DNA of 64,000 nt from Ketobacter sp036337295. Lineage in GTDB: Bacteria; Pseudomonadota; Gammaproteobacteria; Pseudomonadales; Ketobacteraceae. The position numbers and the translations under genes are program-made. The notes below the pieces were generated by a model, which was given only the letters and a program-made list of their open reading frames with translations, was not told the DNA's origin and did no database searches. Each line of letters starts with the position of its first letter. Positions within the stretch are counted from its first letter, which is position 1. Shown here piece after piece: positions 53,412 to 62,375 of this stretch. The stretch spans positions 248,001 through 312,000 of the forward strand of contig JAYZEN010000003.1 of the NCBI GenBank assembly GCA_036337295.1. Direction: 5' to 3'.

Positions 53412-53767
53412 AATTGAAGTTATTGGCATGCTGCCTGGTACTGGCATCCCTGACAGGTTGTGTTGCGCCACAACCCTCTCCTACCGGATTCTATTGGGGT
53501 AATTACTCAAAGTATTTTTACGAATACAAAAAGAACCCGAACGAACAGACCTTGAAAATGTACAAACTCACGCTGGAAAAAATCATCAAAGAGAGCGACG
53601 TCAATCCCAACCGCAAAGTACCGCCAGGCATTTATGCAGAGCTCGGCAATATTTATCTGCAGCAGGGTAATAAGGATGAAGCCCTGAAGTGGTTCCAACA
53701 GGAGCAGATTCATTATCCAGAGTCAGCACTGTTCATGAAAACGATGATGGAGAAAGCAAAATCATGA
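53408..53767 (+). CDS. DUF4810 domain lipoprotein
   Basis: A 119-residue lipoprotein with lipobox SLTGC (C18). Residues after FYWGNYSKYFYEYKKNP form a helical, TPR-like body (YAELGNIYLQQGNKDEALKWFQQEQ), the DUF4810 pattern. It overlaps the preceding gene by four bases and the following one by four, as in a coupled operon. Confidence 0.88.
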   Translation: MKLKLLACCLVLASLTGCVAPQPSPTGFYWGNYSKYFYEYKKNPNEQTLKMYKLTLEKIIKESDVNPNRKVPPGIYAELGNIYLQQGNKDEALKWFQQEQIHYPESALFMKTMMEKAKS

Positions 53768-54468
53768 TTCTCAACCGTAACCGTTCACTGAAAATCGCGG
53801 GTATCCTGCTGCTCTCACTGATTGCCTCAGGCTGTGTCACCACACCGCCAACTGAGTATCTGTCCAAGCAGGAAGCGTATGGCAACTTTTACGAGGAAAA
53901 GCCAAAAACGGTTCTGGTGGTTCCCGCCATCAATCATTCAACCGCCGCAGATGCTGGGAACTACTACGCCGCTACGGTGGCAGAGCCTCTGACCAAGCAG
54001 GGATTCTATGTACTGCCCATCGCCATTACGGATCAGATTCTGAACGAGGCCGGGATTTCCGACGGAGCTCAACTGCGGGATGTGCCACTGTCCCGGCTGG
54101 GCACCTTGTTCGGATGTGATGCTGTACTCTATGTCACCATCACACTGTGGGACACCAATTACAGCGTGATGGCGGGGAATGTAGTGGTGGAACTCAACTA
54201 CCGCATGGTCTCCACCAAAACCAGCGAGCCACTCTGGGTCTACCAGAACAAAGTGGTGGTCAATACCACAGGCAGCTCGAACAATGGATTAGTGGGAATG
54301 CTGATCGAAACGGCAATCAAAACCGCGCAACAGGATTACCTTCCTGTGGCGCAGATGGTGAACAACTCTTCCATGCACACCATCCCTGCCGGACAGTATC
54401 ACACTGCATTCGGAAAAGACGCTATGGACAAAGTCGTGAATCCGAACCACCTGCCTTCCCAGGAATAA
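53764..54468 (+). CDS. DUF799 (GNA1162 family) lipoprotein
   Basis: A 234-residue lipoprotein with lipobox IASGC (C24), from the ATG at 53764, which overlaps the DUF4810 stop (ATGA). The domain (KTVLVVPAINHSTAADAG, AEPLTKQGFYVLPIA, FGCDAVLYVTITLWDTNYSVMAG, VVELNYRMVSTKTSEPLWVYQ) is typical of DUF799/GNA1162 proteins, whose fold resembles TolB-type N-terminal domains. It ends the CsgG operon, convergent with dprA. Confidence 0.9.
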   Translation: MILNRNRSLKIAGILLLSLIASGCVTTPPTEYLSKQEAYGNFYEEKPKTVLVVPAINHSTAADAGNYYAATVAEPLTKQGFYVLPIAITDQILNEAGISDGAQLRDVPLSRLGTLFGCDAVLYVTITLWDTNYSVMAGNVVVELNYRMVSTKTSEPLWVYQNKVVVNTTGSSNNGLVGMLIETAIKTAQQDYLPVAQMVNNSSMHTIPAGQYHTAFGKDAMDKVVNPNHLPSQE

Positions 54469-54496
54469 CGATCAAGTGGGAGAGTACTGTCGGACA

Positions 54497-55627
54497 TCAC
54501 ACCCGGCAGTATCCTCCCTGTTGTTGACGCACCATCCCCTCGATCTCCAGCATCACCAAAGCCGAACTGATGTCCGCCACGCACAGGCCGGTCAGGTCCA
54601 CCAGTTGGTCCATGGGGGTGGGGTCGTATTCCAGGGCGGCCAGCAGGCGACCTTCCGGCGAAGCATGATCAAATGGTTCCGCTTGAGGCGATTCTGCCAG
54701 CTCGGGAATATTCAACTGCTGCTGCAGAAAACCCAGCAGCGGCAGCAGCTCATCCACCACCTGTTGTGCCGTCTCCACCAGGCGCGCCCCGTTGCGGATC
54801 AGGGCATGGCAACCCTTGGCCAGGGGATCATTGATGGAACCCGGTATGGCAAACACCTCACGCCCCTGGTCGACGGCTTCGTGGGCGGTAATCAGTGACC
54901 CGCTCTTCAGGGCCGCCTCCACCACCAGCACCCCCAGACTCAGGCCGCTGATAATCCGGTTGCGGCGGGGAAAAAACTCGGCCCGGGGCGAGACACCGAT
55001 GGGGAACTCTGAAACCAGTGCCCCGTGATTCACCACATCCAGGCCCAGGGCACGGTTACGGGCCGGGTAGATGTCGTCCAGGCCATGGGCCAGTACGGCA
55101 ATGGTGTTACCGCCCCCCTGAATGGCACCAGTGTGGGCCGCCGCGTCGATCCCCAATGCCAGGCCGCTGGTGGTGACAAATCCATTGCTGGAGAAGCAGG
55201 CGGCGAAATCCTGAGCCAGTTTGCGACCCTGACGACTGGAATGGCGACTGCCGACGATGGCAATCTGGGGCAGGGAGAGCAGCTGCACATCCCCCCTGAC
55301 AAACAGAATCGGCGGTGAACCCTGAATCTCCCGCAGCAGGGGGGGGAAATCATCATCCGCCCAGGTGAGGATATGGTGTTCTTCGCTTTGTTCCAGCCAT
55401 TCCAGATCCGCGCTGACCCCATCAATCAGTTTGCGTTCGTGGCCGCACTGGAACCCGTGGATCAACTGGCTTTGCCGCGCGGAAAGGCCCAGCCGCTCCA
55501 GCTCAGCCACTGACTGGTCGAAGAAACCCAACATGCTGGGATAGCGATCGGTAATCTGGCGAAAATGACTGGGCCCCACGCCGGGCACCCGCCACAACGC
55601 TAACCAGTAGGGCAATTCTTCGAGCAT
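54497..55627 (-). CDS. dprA: DNA processing protein DprA (Smf)
   Basis: About 376 residues from the ATG at 55627. The N-terminal SAM-like part (PYWLALWRVPGVGPSHFRQI) is followed by the Rossmann-type DprA domain: AIVGSRHSSRQGRKLAQDF, TSGLALGIDAAAHTGAIQGGGNTIAVLAHGLD, and FPRRNRIISGLSLGVLVVEAALKSGSLITA. A C-terminal winged helix is present (DQLVDLTGLCVADISSALVMLEIEG). DprA loads RecA on incoming single-stranded DNA in transformation. It follows the GGDEF/EAL gene by 61 bases, on the same strand. Confidence 0.95.
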   Translation of the reverse strand: MLEELPYWLALWRVPGVGPSHFRQITDRYPSMLGFFDQSVAELERLGLSARQSQLIHGFQCGHERKLIDGVSADLEWLEQSEEHHILTWADDDFPPLLREIQGSPPILFVRGDVQLLSLPQIAIVGSRHSSRQGRKLAQDFAACFSSNGFVTTSGLALGIDAAAHTGAIQGGGNTIAVLAHGLDDIYPARNRALGLDVVNHGALVSEFPIGVSPRAEFFPRRNRIISGLSLGVLVVEAALKSGSLITAHEAVDQGREVFAIPGSINDPLAKGCHALIRNGARLVETAQQVVDELLPLLGFLQQQLNIPELAESPQAEPFDHASPEGRLLAALEYDPTPMDQLVDLTGLCVADISSALVMLEIEGMVRQQQGGYCRV

Positions 55628-55688
55628 GGAAGTCCGTCTCCATCGACAATTCCGGAATCTGGCTATAGAGACGGGGGGCGGGCAAAAA

Positions 55689-57953
55689 TCAGATGTTAAA
55701 ATCCGGCTCCGGGGGCGCCTTGCTGCGGGCCTGATACCAGCGGTCAAACTCGGTGGCCGGCAGGGGCCGGCTGATGTGGTATCCCTGGGCCTGCTCACAT
55801 TGCAGGTGACGCAGGGCCTGCAGGGTTTCACCGTCCTCCACCCCTTCGGCCACCACATTCAGACCAAAGCTGTGAGCCAGCCCGATGGTGGAGCGCACAA
55901 TCACCGCATCCGCCTCGTCAGTAAGCATGTCTTTGACGAAGGAACGGTCTACTTTCAGGGTCTGGATTGGCAGGCGCTTGAGATAACTCATGGAGGAGTA
56001 GCCGGTACCAAAGTCATCGATGGCCAGGTGCAGCCCCAGATCATGGAACGACTGCACCACCTGCAGCGCCCGCTCCGGGTCAGTGATCAAAGCACTTTCG
56101 GTGATTTCAATCTCCAGCAGATTATTGGGCACATTGAATTCCGCCAGCAACGCCTTGATCTGCCCCGGGCAGCGGGTATCGATCAGGTTGCGCGCCGACA
56201 GGTTCACCGCCACCGCCATTTCCACGCCCTGATCCAGCCAGCAACGGATCTGTTGCAGGGCCGCACGCAGCACCCACAGGCTCAGGGGGTGAATGATCTC
56301 AGTCATCTCCGCCAGGGGAATAAAGTCGCCGGGTGGCACCATGCCCTGTTCCGGATGCTGCCAGCGCAGCAGCGCCTCGCAGCCATTGCAGGCGCCGGTG
56401 GCAATATCGATGCGCGGCTGATAATGCAGTTGCAGTTGATTCTCCCGAATCGCCACCCCCAGGTCCGCCAGTATGGTCAGCCGGCGGGTGCTGTTGGCAT
56501 CCATGTGGGTATCGTAAATCTGATAACGTTCACCGTGGGTCTTGGCCTGGTACATGGCCACATCCGCACAGCGCAGCAGGGCATGGCTGTTGTCGCCATT
56601 CTCCGGGAACAGGGCAACCCCGACGCTGGCACCCATTTCCAGGGACATGCCTTCCACTTCGAGGGGTTTGCTCAGGACCTTAATCACTTCCTCCACCCGC
56701 TCGATCACGGCGTCAAGGTGCGATACCTCAGACTGGATCAGCGCAAATTCGTCACCTCCCAGCCGGTACACTTCCAGGTTGCCCAGCTGTTCGAGGGCGG
56801 ACAGGCGTCGCGCCACCTGCTGCAGGATGAAGTCTCCAATGCGGTGGCCCAGGGTATCGTTCACATCCTTGAAGCGGTTCAGGTCCAGGAGCACGATGGC
56901 CAGTTGCCCACCCTGCTTGCGGGCCTGGGCCAACAAGCGGGCCGCGTTCTGGTGCAGGGAATCCCGGTTGGGCAGCTCTGTCAGGCTGTCATGGGAGGTG
57001 CGGTAAGCCAGTTGCCGTTGGGACTGGATCAGGGCGTCTTCCGCCTGCTTGCGATCGCTTACGTCCCGTACCGACGCCATGATGCAATTGTTGCCGTCCA
57101 ACAACACGGATGTCAGGCTCACTTCGGCAGCAAACAGCGTGTTGTCAAAACGCCGATGGCTCCACTCGAAGAACTGATTCTCGCCGGCCAACGCCCGGTT
57201 TACATACTCAGTGGCCTTGGCGGCTGAGCTGGCCCCATCAGGCTGGGTTTCCGGTGAAATGTCCGACGGTTTGACCCCGATCAGCTGATCCCGTTGGGCG
57301 CGAAACATGCGCAGTGCCGCCGGATTGCATTCAAAAATCGAAGGGCCCCGCAGCACAAACACGGCATCCACGGAGCTCTCAAACAATGCCCGGAAACGGG
57401 TTTCCCGATCCCGGAATGAGTTAAACAACAGCACCTGTGACACCAGATCGGCCACGGACCCGACAAAGATCTGCTCGTCATCGGTCCACAGGCGGCGCTG
57501 GCCCACCTGCTCCAGGCAGATAACGCCTTTGATCTGGCCCTCTCCACGCAAGGTGCCGTCCAGCATGGATTTGATATTGAGGGGAATCAGGTAGGATTCC
57601 GCAAACTCCCGGGTACGGGGGTCATTCACCGCGTCAGTGGCATTGATAACCCGTTCCAGTGACAAGGCGCTGAAGTAACGGGGAAAGGTATTGGCTTCCA
57701 GCTGCATGCCCTGCTCGAAACTGTTGGTTTCCTCACAATAAAGACACAAACACTCCATGGTCTTGAGATCCGGGGAGGTCTGCCAGACGCTGGCCCGCTC
57801 CACCCCCATCACACCGGCACAGGTCTGGGTGATGTGCCGCAACGCCTGGATCAGGGTGGCGTGCCATACGGACTCGCACTTCGACAACGCCACATAGGCT
57901 TCGGTGAGCTGCCTGGACACACTGTGCACACTGGACGCGGAGGGATTTGGCAT
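55689..57953 (-). CDS. GAF-PAS-GGDEF-EAL cyclic-di-GMP protein
   Basis: A 754-residue cytoplasmic signalling protein. GAF-like domain about 25-180 (VERASVWQTSP), PAS about 185-310 (RFRALFESSVDAVFVLRG ... ASVRDVSDRKQAED), GGDEF about 320-480 with an intact RLGGDEF near 398, and EAL about 495-745 with EALLRW near 525 and the lower Mg/catalytic sites (EIEITESAL, IDDFGTGYSSMSYLKRLP, FVKDML). Both domains keep their active residues, so it may be both a cyclase and a phosphodiesterase. No receiver domain and no TM. Its insertion between dprA and the LysM gene interrupts the common order. Confidence 0.92.
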   Translation of the reverse strand: MPNPSASSVHSVSRQLTEAYVALSKCESVWHATLIQALRHITQTCAGVMGVERASVWQTSPDLKTMECLCLYCEETNSFEQGMQLEANTFPRYFSALSLERVINATDAVNDPRTREFAESYLIPLNIKSMLDGTLRGEGQIKGVICLEQVGQRRLWTDDEQIFVGSVADLVSQVLLFNSFRDRETRFRALFESSVDAVFVLRGPSIFECNPAALRMFRAQRDQLIGVKPSDISPETQPDGASSAAKATEYVNRALAGENQFFEWSHRRFDNTLFAAEVSLTSVLLDGNNCIMASVRDVSDRKQAEDALIQSQRQLAYRTSHDSLTELPNRDSLHQNAARLLAQARKQGGQLAIVLLDLNRFKDVNDTLGHRIGDFILQQVARRLSALEQLGNLEVYRLGGDEFALIQSEVSHLDAVIERVEEVIKVLSKPLEVEGMSLEMGASVGVALFPENGDNSHALLRCADVAMYQAKTHGERYQIYDTHMDANSTRRLTILADLGVAIRENQLQLHYQPRIDIATGACNGCEALLRWQHPEQGMVPPGDFIPLAEMTEIIHPLSLWVLRAALQQIRCWLDQGVEMAVAVNLSARNLIDTRCPGQIKALLAEFNVPNNLLEIEITESALITDPERALQVVQSFHDLGLHLAIDDFGTGYSSMSYLKRLPIQTLKVDRSFVKDMLTDEADAVIVRSTIGLAHSFGLNVVAEGVEDGETLQALRHLQCEQAQGYHISRPLPATEFDRWYQARSKAPPEPDFNI

Positions 57954-58071
57954 GGAATAAGAACATATCGTTGAAGAGCCTTATCAGAGTATAGACAAGG
58001 TTATCTGCAGCGCGCGAAAAACTAACCAGCTTGGCTCATCAAACGCAGGCATCCTGGAGCCCTGAAAACAC

Positions 58072-58099
58072 AAAAGCCCGCAAGACGTTGCGGGCTTTT
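58072..58099 (-). terminator. Terminator after the LysM gene
   Basis: AAAAGCCCGCAA and TTGCGGGCTTTT are perfect 12-base arms with a 4-base loop, 23 bases downstream of the LysM stop on the minus strand. T-rich flanks on both sides make it a probable bidirectional terminator. Confidence 0.9.
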
Positions 58100-58121
58100 G
58101 GGATCGTGATCCGGTCTGGGA

Positions 58122-59171
58122 TCAGGTGGGGTTCTTCACAAAGTCACCCACTTTCAGCGGCGCTTCCGCCCGCAAAATCAGGCCATAGCTGACTTTTTCA
58201 AAGGTACGGAACACCATCAGAATACCGCGCCGTTCGTCCGGCAGTTTCACCAGCTCCTTGGTGATGCGGTCTTTGACGATGGAGCCCTTGGTGTGCACCG
58301 CCAGCACGTCGCCGATGCTCATGCCGTCGCGATCACCGCGATTCAGCACCACCACATCATACTGGCTAACATTGCGCACACCGCTGAACACATGCAGGAT
58401 TTCCCCGCTCACGTCCATATCCGGTGATTTGGGATAGAATATCGAATCCACTTTACGCTCTTCGGTGGGAATCAGCCGGTCATTGGGGCGGATGTCTTCG
58501 TTGGAGCTGGTGATCTTGAACCGGGCCACTTCATCTTCGCTGCTTTCAAAGCGGGCCAGACCCAGGTCCAGGGCAGCAAAGCCCAGCAACTCTTTGGTTT
58601 CCGGATCAATATAGGCAGGGCCCTTGCGATACACACCATAGGCCTGCTGCGCATCCTCCCAGCCGGGCTGGTAGCGGGCGTACATATAGTCACCCAGACC
58701 CATGACGATGTGGTCCTCATCACCGGACAGAATATAAGGGGAGGCGTCGATTTCCTCTTCGGTCATCACCCGGTTGTTCTTGAGAAAGCTCTGGATATGC
58801 TCCAGCGGAATGGCGGGGATCACCGATGCCAGCGGTTCGGAACGCACCTGGGGAGTCAGCTTCACGGTGTCGCCTTTTTTGAACACCATGGGGCCACGCT
58901 CTACGGTCAGGCCGGGCTTGCCGTTCACATACACCAGCTTGATCAGGTCGCCGGGATAAATCAGGTGCGGGTTGTTGATCTGGGGGTTAACGTGCCACAG
59001 TTCGGGCCATAACCAGGGATCGCTCAGGAAGGCATTGGAGATGTCCCACAGGGTGTCGCCTTGCTTCACAGGATACACATCAGGGTGACCGGGCTTCAAT
59101 TCAACCGCGGAGACCTGCATGGCGATGCCGAGCAAACAGCCACCAGCCAGCCTGAGAAATGATTTCATCAT
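58122..59171 (-). CDS. LysM domain protein, possibly cell-wall-linked
   Basis: A 349-residue protein from the ATG at 59171, with AAAGGGA upstream; an ATG at 59240 is less likely. A signal peptide (to about QVSA) is followed by one LysM domain (VYPVKQGDTLWDISNAFLSDPWLWPELWHVNPQI, YPGDLIKL) at residues ~32-85, for peptidoglycan. The rest is conserved in the gammaproteobacterial family located upstream of def. It is often annotated as LysM peptidoglycan-binding domain-containing protein; its exact role is unknown. It is divergent from def. Confidence 0.9.
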   Translation of the reverse strand: MMKSFLRLAGGCLLGIAMQVSAVELKPGHPDVYPVKQGDTLWDISNAFLSDPWLWPELWHVNPQINNPHLIYPGDLIKLVYVNGKPGLTVERGPMVFKKGDTVKLTPQVRSEPLASVIPAIPLEHIQSFLKNNRVMTEEEIDASPYILSGDEDHIVMGLGDYMYARYQPGWEDAQQAYGVYRKGPAYIDPETKELLGFAALDLGLARFESSEDEVARFKITSSNEDIRPNDRLIPTEERKVDSIFYPKSPDMDVSGEILHVFSGVRNVSQYDVVVLNRGDRDGMSIGDVLAVHTKGSIVKDRITKELVKLPDERRGILMVFRTFEKVSYGLILRAEAPLKVGDFVKNPT

Positions 59172-59419
59172 GGTGAGAATCCCTTTATCATTATCGGTGC
59201 CTGATAACCCAGGCAAATTTTGGCATATGGGAAACGGCAAAACACCAGCACCCTGGAATCAGCCTTCATTTCACTATAGACCGGTTTTACGGTGTTGTGT
59301 TTTACGCAATCTGACTAACAGTTTAGCCAAGTTTGGCAAAAACCAACACAGCAAATCCTGTATGATCATAATCTTAGCAACAATATCTATAGTTATACTA
59401 GAAAAGTGGCATTCTCAAG
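59172..59419. other. Divergent spacer between LysM gene and def
   Basis: A 248-base AT-rich region. It should hold the promoters of both genes, but no well-spaced sigma-70 pair stands out. No riboswitch or repeat was recognised. Confidence 0.5.
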
Positions 59420-59932
59420 ATGGCAATACTGGATATTCTTGAATTTCCTGACCCTCGTCTGCGTACAAAGGCCAAGCCGGTCACAAAAGTTGACGACAAT
59501 ATACGCAAGCTCACCGACGACATGCTGGAAACCATGTACGAAGCCCCCGGTATCGGCCTGGCCGCCACCCAGGTCAACGTGCACCAGCGGATTGTTGTGA
59601 TCGATGTGAGCGAAGAAAAAAACCAGCCTTTGGTGCTGATTAACCCGGAATTTGAAGTGATCTCCGGCGAACAGGATTTCGATGAAGGCTGCCTGTCGGT
59701 GCCCGGTTATTACGAAACCGTGACCCGGGCAGAGAAAATCCGGCTGCACGCCCTGAACCGTGATGGGGAGCCCTACGAGATGGTATGCGACGGCATTCTC
59801 TCGGTCTGTATCCAGCACGAACTGGATCACCTGGACGGCAAACTGTTCGTGGACCATATCTCCAAGCTGAAGCGGGAGCGCATCCGCAAGAAGCTGGTGA
59901 AGGAACAGAAGGAGCGGGTCAAAGCCCGCTGA
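59420..59932 (+). CDS. def: Peptide deformylase
   Basis: A 170-residue enzyme. All three conserved motifs are present: GIGLAATQV (motif 1), EGCLSVPG with the metal Cys (motif 2) and QHELDH with two metal His and the catalytic Glu (motif 3). It removes formyl groups from nascent proteins. Divergent from the LysM gene; fmt starts 29 bases downstream. Confidence 0.97.
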   Translation: MAILDILEFPDPRLRTKAKPVTKVDDNIRKLTDDMLETMYEAPGIGLAATQVNVHQRIVVIDVSEEKNQPLVLINPEFEVISGEQDFDEGCLSVPGYYETVTRAEKIRLHALNRDGEPYEMVCDGILSVCIQHELDHLDGKLFVDHISKLKRERIRKKLVKEQKERVKAR

Positions 59933-59961
59933 GGCTCTCCGCCAATCGCTAAGGATCCCCT

Positions 59962-60924
59962 GTGAGTGAACCCCTGAACATCGTCTTTGCGGGCACCCCG
60001 GATTTTGCCGCCACAGTGCTGCAGTCCATCCTCGGCTCCCGCCACCGTGTCATTGCCTGCTACACCCAACCGGACCGGCCCGCCGGCCGCGGCCGCAAGC
60101 TCACCCCCAGCCCGGTGAAAGCCCTGGCCCAGGAGCAGGACATTGCGGTGTACCAGCCCCTGAATTTCAAAGCCGAAGCAGACCGGGCCCAACTGGCTGC
60201 CCTCAACGCCGACCTGATGGTGGTGGTGGCCTACGGCCTGATCCTGCCCAAAGCCGTGCTGGACGCACCCCGACTGGGGTGTATCAACGTGCACGCCTCC
60301 ATACTCCCCCGCTGGCGCGGCGCCGCCCCGATCCAGCGCGCCATCGCCGCCGGTGACACCGAGTCCGGAGTCACCATTATGCAGATGGACGTGGGCCTGG
60401 ACACCGGCGCCATGCTGCTGAAAGCCTTCACGCCCGTTGCGGCGGACGATAGCGGCGGCAGCCTGCACGACCGCCTGGCGGAAATGGGCGGCAGGGCCAT
60501 TCTGGATACCCTGGAACAGATCGCCGACGGCAGTGCCACCCCGGAACCCCAGGACAACGGCCTGGCCACCTACGCCCACAAGCTCAGTAAAGAGGAGGGC
60601 CGCCTGGACTGGAGCCGCTCCGCCTTCGAGCTGAACAATCTGGTGCGGGCCTTTAATCCCTGGCCGGTGGCCCACACGGAACTGAACGGCAACACCCTGC
60701 GGGTGTGGCGCAGCCAGGCACTGGAACGGCCGGTGCAGGCACCCGTCGATGAAGCCATCCCCGGCACCCTGCTGGCGGTGAACAAGGACAGCCTGGACGT
60801 GGCCACCGGCAGCGGCGTCCTGCGCTTGCTGGAACTGCAACTGCCGGGCGCAAAACGCCTGCCGGTGGCGGACATCCTCAATGCCAGGGCGGACTGGTTT
60901 GCATTGGGGGCCCGCTTCCTTTGA
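59962..60924 (+). CDS. fmt: Methionyl-tRNA formyltransferase
   Basis: A 320-residue enzyme from a GTG at 59962, preceded by AAGGA. The N-terminal Rossmann part (IVFAGTPDFAA), the formyl-folate site with the Asn-His-Asp triad (NVHASILPRWRGAAPIQRAI, then MDVGLDTGAMLL), and the C-terminal OB-like domain (LDWSRSAFELNN, FNPWPVAHTELNG) are present. It forms the initiator fMet-tRNA. It overlaps rsmB by four bases. Confidence 0.97.
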   Translation: MSEPLNIVFAGTPDFAATVLQSILGSRHRVIACYTQPDRPAGRGRKLTPSPVKALAQEQDIAVYQPLNFKAEADRAQLAALNADLMVVVAYGLILPKAVLDAPRLGCINVHASILPRWRGAAPIQRAIAAGDTESGVTIMQMDVGLDTGAMLLKAFTPVAADDSGGSLHDRLAEMGGRAILDTLEQIADGSATPEPQDNGLATYAHKLSKEEGRLDWSRSAFELNNLVRAFNPWPVAHTELNGNTLRVWRSQALERPVQAPVDEAIPGTLLAVNKDSLDVATGSGVLRLLELQLPGAKRLPVADILNARADWFALGARFL

Positions 60925-62270
60925 GCGCGCCAACCCTGCTCCCGCCGAGCTTAAACACCCGCGCCCGGGCTGCGGTATTGTTGGAGCAGGTACTGCCCCT
61001 CAACCGCCAGCAGCACCAGCCCCGTTCCCTGTCGGATCTGCTGCCCCAGGTGGCCAGTGAGGAAAAAGATCAGGGCCTGCTGCAGGAACTCTGTTTTGGG
61101 GTGTGCCGCTGGTACACCCGCCTGGACAAGCTGGCGGCGCCATTGATTCGCCAGCCGTTCAAACCCAAGGACGCGCAACTGCATGCCCTGTTGCTGGTGG
61201 GTCTGTACCAGATGTTCTACCTGCGCATTCCCGATCACGCCGCCATTTCAGAAACCGTGGAAGCCTGCCGCCAGCTGCAACAGGACTGGGCGGTAAAGGT
61301 CATCAACGGCATGCTGCGCACCGCGCAACGGGACAAGGCCCTGCTGGAATCCGGACTGCCGGACACCACCCCCATTCAGACCGCCCACCCCAAATGGCTG
61401 GTGGATGCCATTGAATCGGCCTGGCCCCAGCAGGCGCCCAGCGTGTTTAACGCCAACAACGAGCCGGGCCCCATGTGCCTGCGGGTCAATGTCCGCCAGG
61501 GCAGCCGCGAGCAATATCTGGCGCAACTTAGGGAACGCAATATCAGCGCCCGCGCCGGGCAATGGGCCGCCAGCGCCGTCTATCTGGAGAAGGCCAGGGA
61601 GGTCAGCGAGCTGCCCGGGTTTGATGAGGGAGTGGTGTCGGTGCAGGATGAAGCAGCGCAACTGAGTGCGTTCCTGTTGGACCCCCAGCCCGGCGAACAC
61701 ATTCTGGATGCCTGCGCGGCCCCCGGTGGCAAGACCGGTCACCTGCTGGAACAACAACCGGAGCTGGCGGAAGTGGTGGCCCTGGACATGGACGCCCGCC
61801 GCCTGACCCGGGTGCAGGACAACCTGAACCGGCTCCACCTCAACGCCACCCTGCAGCACAGCAGCCTGGAACAGTACGCCCAGGATCATCCCAGCGCCCG
61901 GTTCGATCGAATTCTGCTGGACGCACCGTGCTCCGCCACCGGCGTGATCCGGCGTCACCCGGACATCAAGTGGCTGCGCAAACGGGCCGACATCGGCAAA
62001 CTGGCGGACACCCAGCAGCGCCTGCTGCAGATTGCCTTTGCCATGTTAAAGCCCGGCGGCACCCTGTTGTACGCCACCTGTTCCATCCTGCCCCAGGAGA
62101 ACAGCCGGGTGGTCAACCCGTTTCTGAAGCATCAACCCCGGGCGGTGGAATCCCTCATTGAGGCACCCTGGGGCCAGGCCTGCGAAGCCGGGCGCCAGTT
62201 GTTCCCCAGCCGCCAGGGCCACGACGGCTTCTACTATGCCAGAATATTGCACAACTCCACGCCAACCTGA
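60921..62270 (+). CDS. rsmB: 16S rRNA (cytosine-967-C5)-methyltransferase
   Basis: A 449-residue protein from a TTG at 60921 that overlaps the fmt stop. An N-terminal NusB-like RNA-binding domain (RAAVLLEQVL, LYQMFYLRIPDHAAISETVEA) precedes the SAM methyltransferase domain: DACAAPGGKTGHLLE, LDAPCSATGVIRRHPDIKW with a catalytic Cys, and YATCSILPQEN with the second Cys. The order of domains and length are those of RsmB/Sun. Confidence 0.96.
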   Translation: MSAPTLLPPSLNTRARAAVLLEQVLPLNRQQHQPRSLSDLLPQVASEEKDQGLLQELCFGVCRWYTRLDKLAAPLIRQPFKPKDAQLHALLLVGLYQMFYLRIPDHAAISETVEACRQLQQDWAVKVINGMLRTAQRDKALLESGLPDTTPIQTAHPKWLVDAIESAWPQQAPSVFNANNEPGPMCLRVNVRQGSREQYLAQLRERNISARAGQWAASAVYLEKAREVSELPGFDEGVVSVQDEAAQLSAFLLDPQPGEHILDACAAPGGKTGHLLEQQPELAEVVALDMDARRLTRVQDNLNRLHLNATLQHSSLEQYAQDHPSARFDRILLDAPCSATGVIRRHPDIKWLRKRADIGKLADTQQRLLQIAFAMLKPGGTLLYATCSILPQENSRVVNPFLKHQPRAVESLIEAPWGQACEAGRQLFPSRQGHDGFYYARILHNSTPT

Positions 62271-62375
62271 GCCCACTGCAACATGACGTCACATAAGCGC
62301 AGTGCTGCCGAAATGCCGATCGTGATAGGATGTGACCGTTGCCATGAAACCCAACCAAAACAGCGATAGAGCAGC

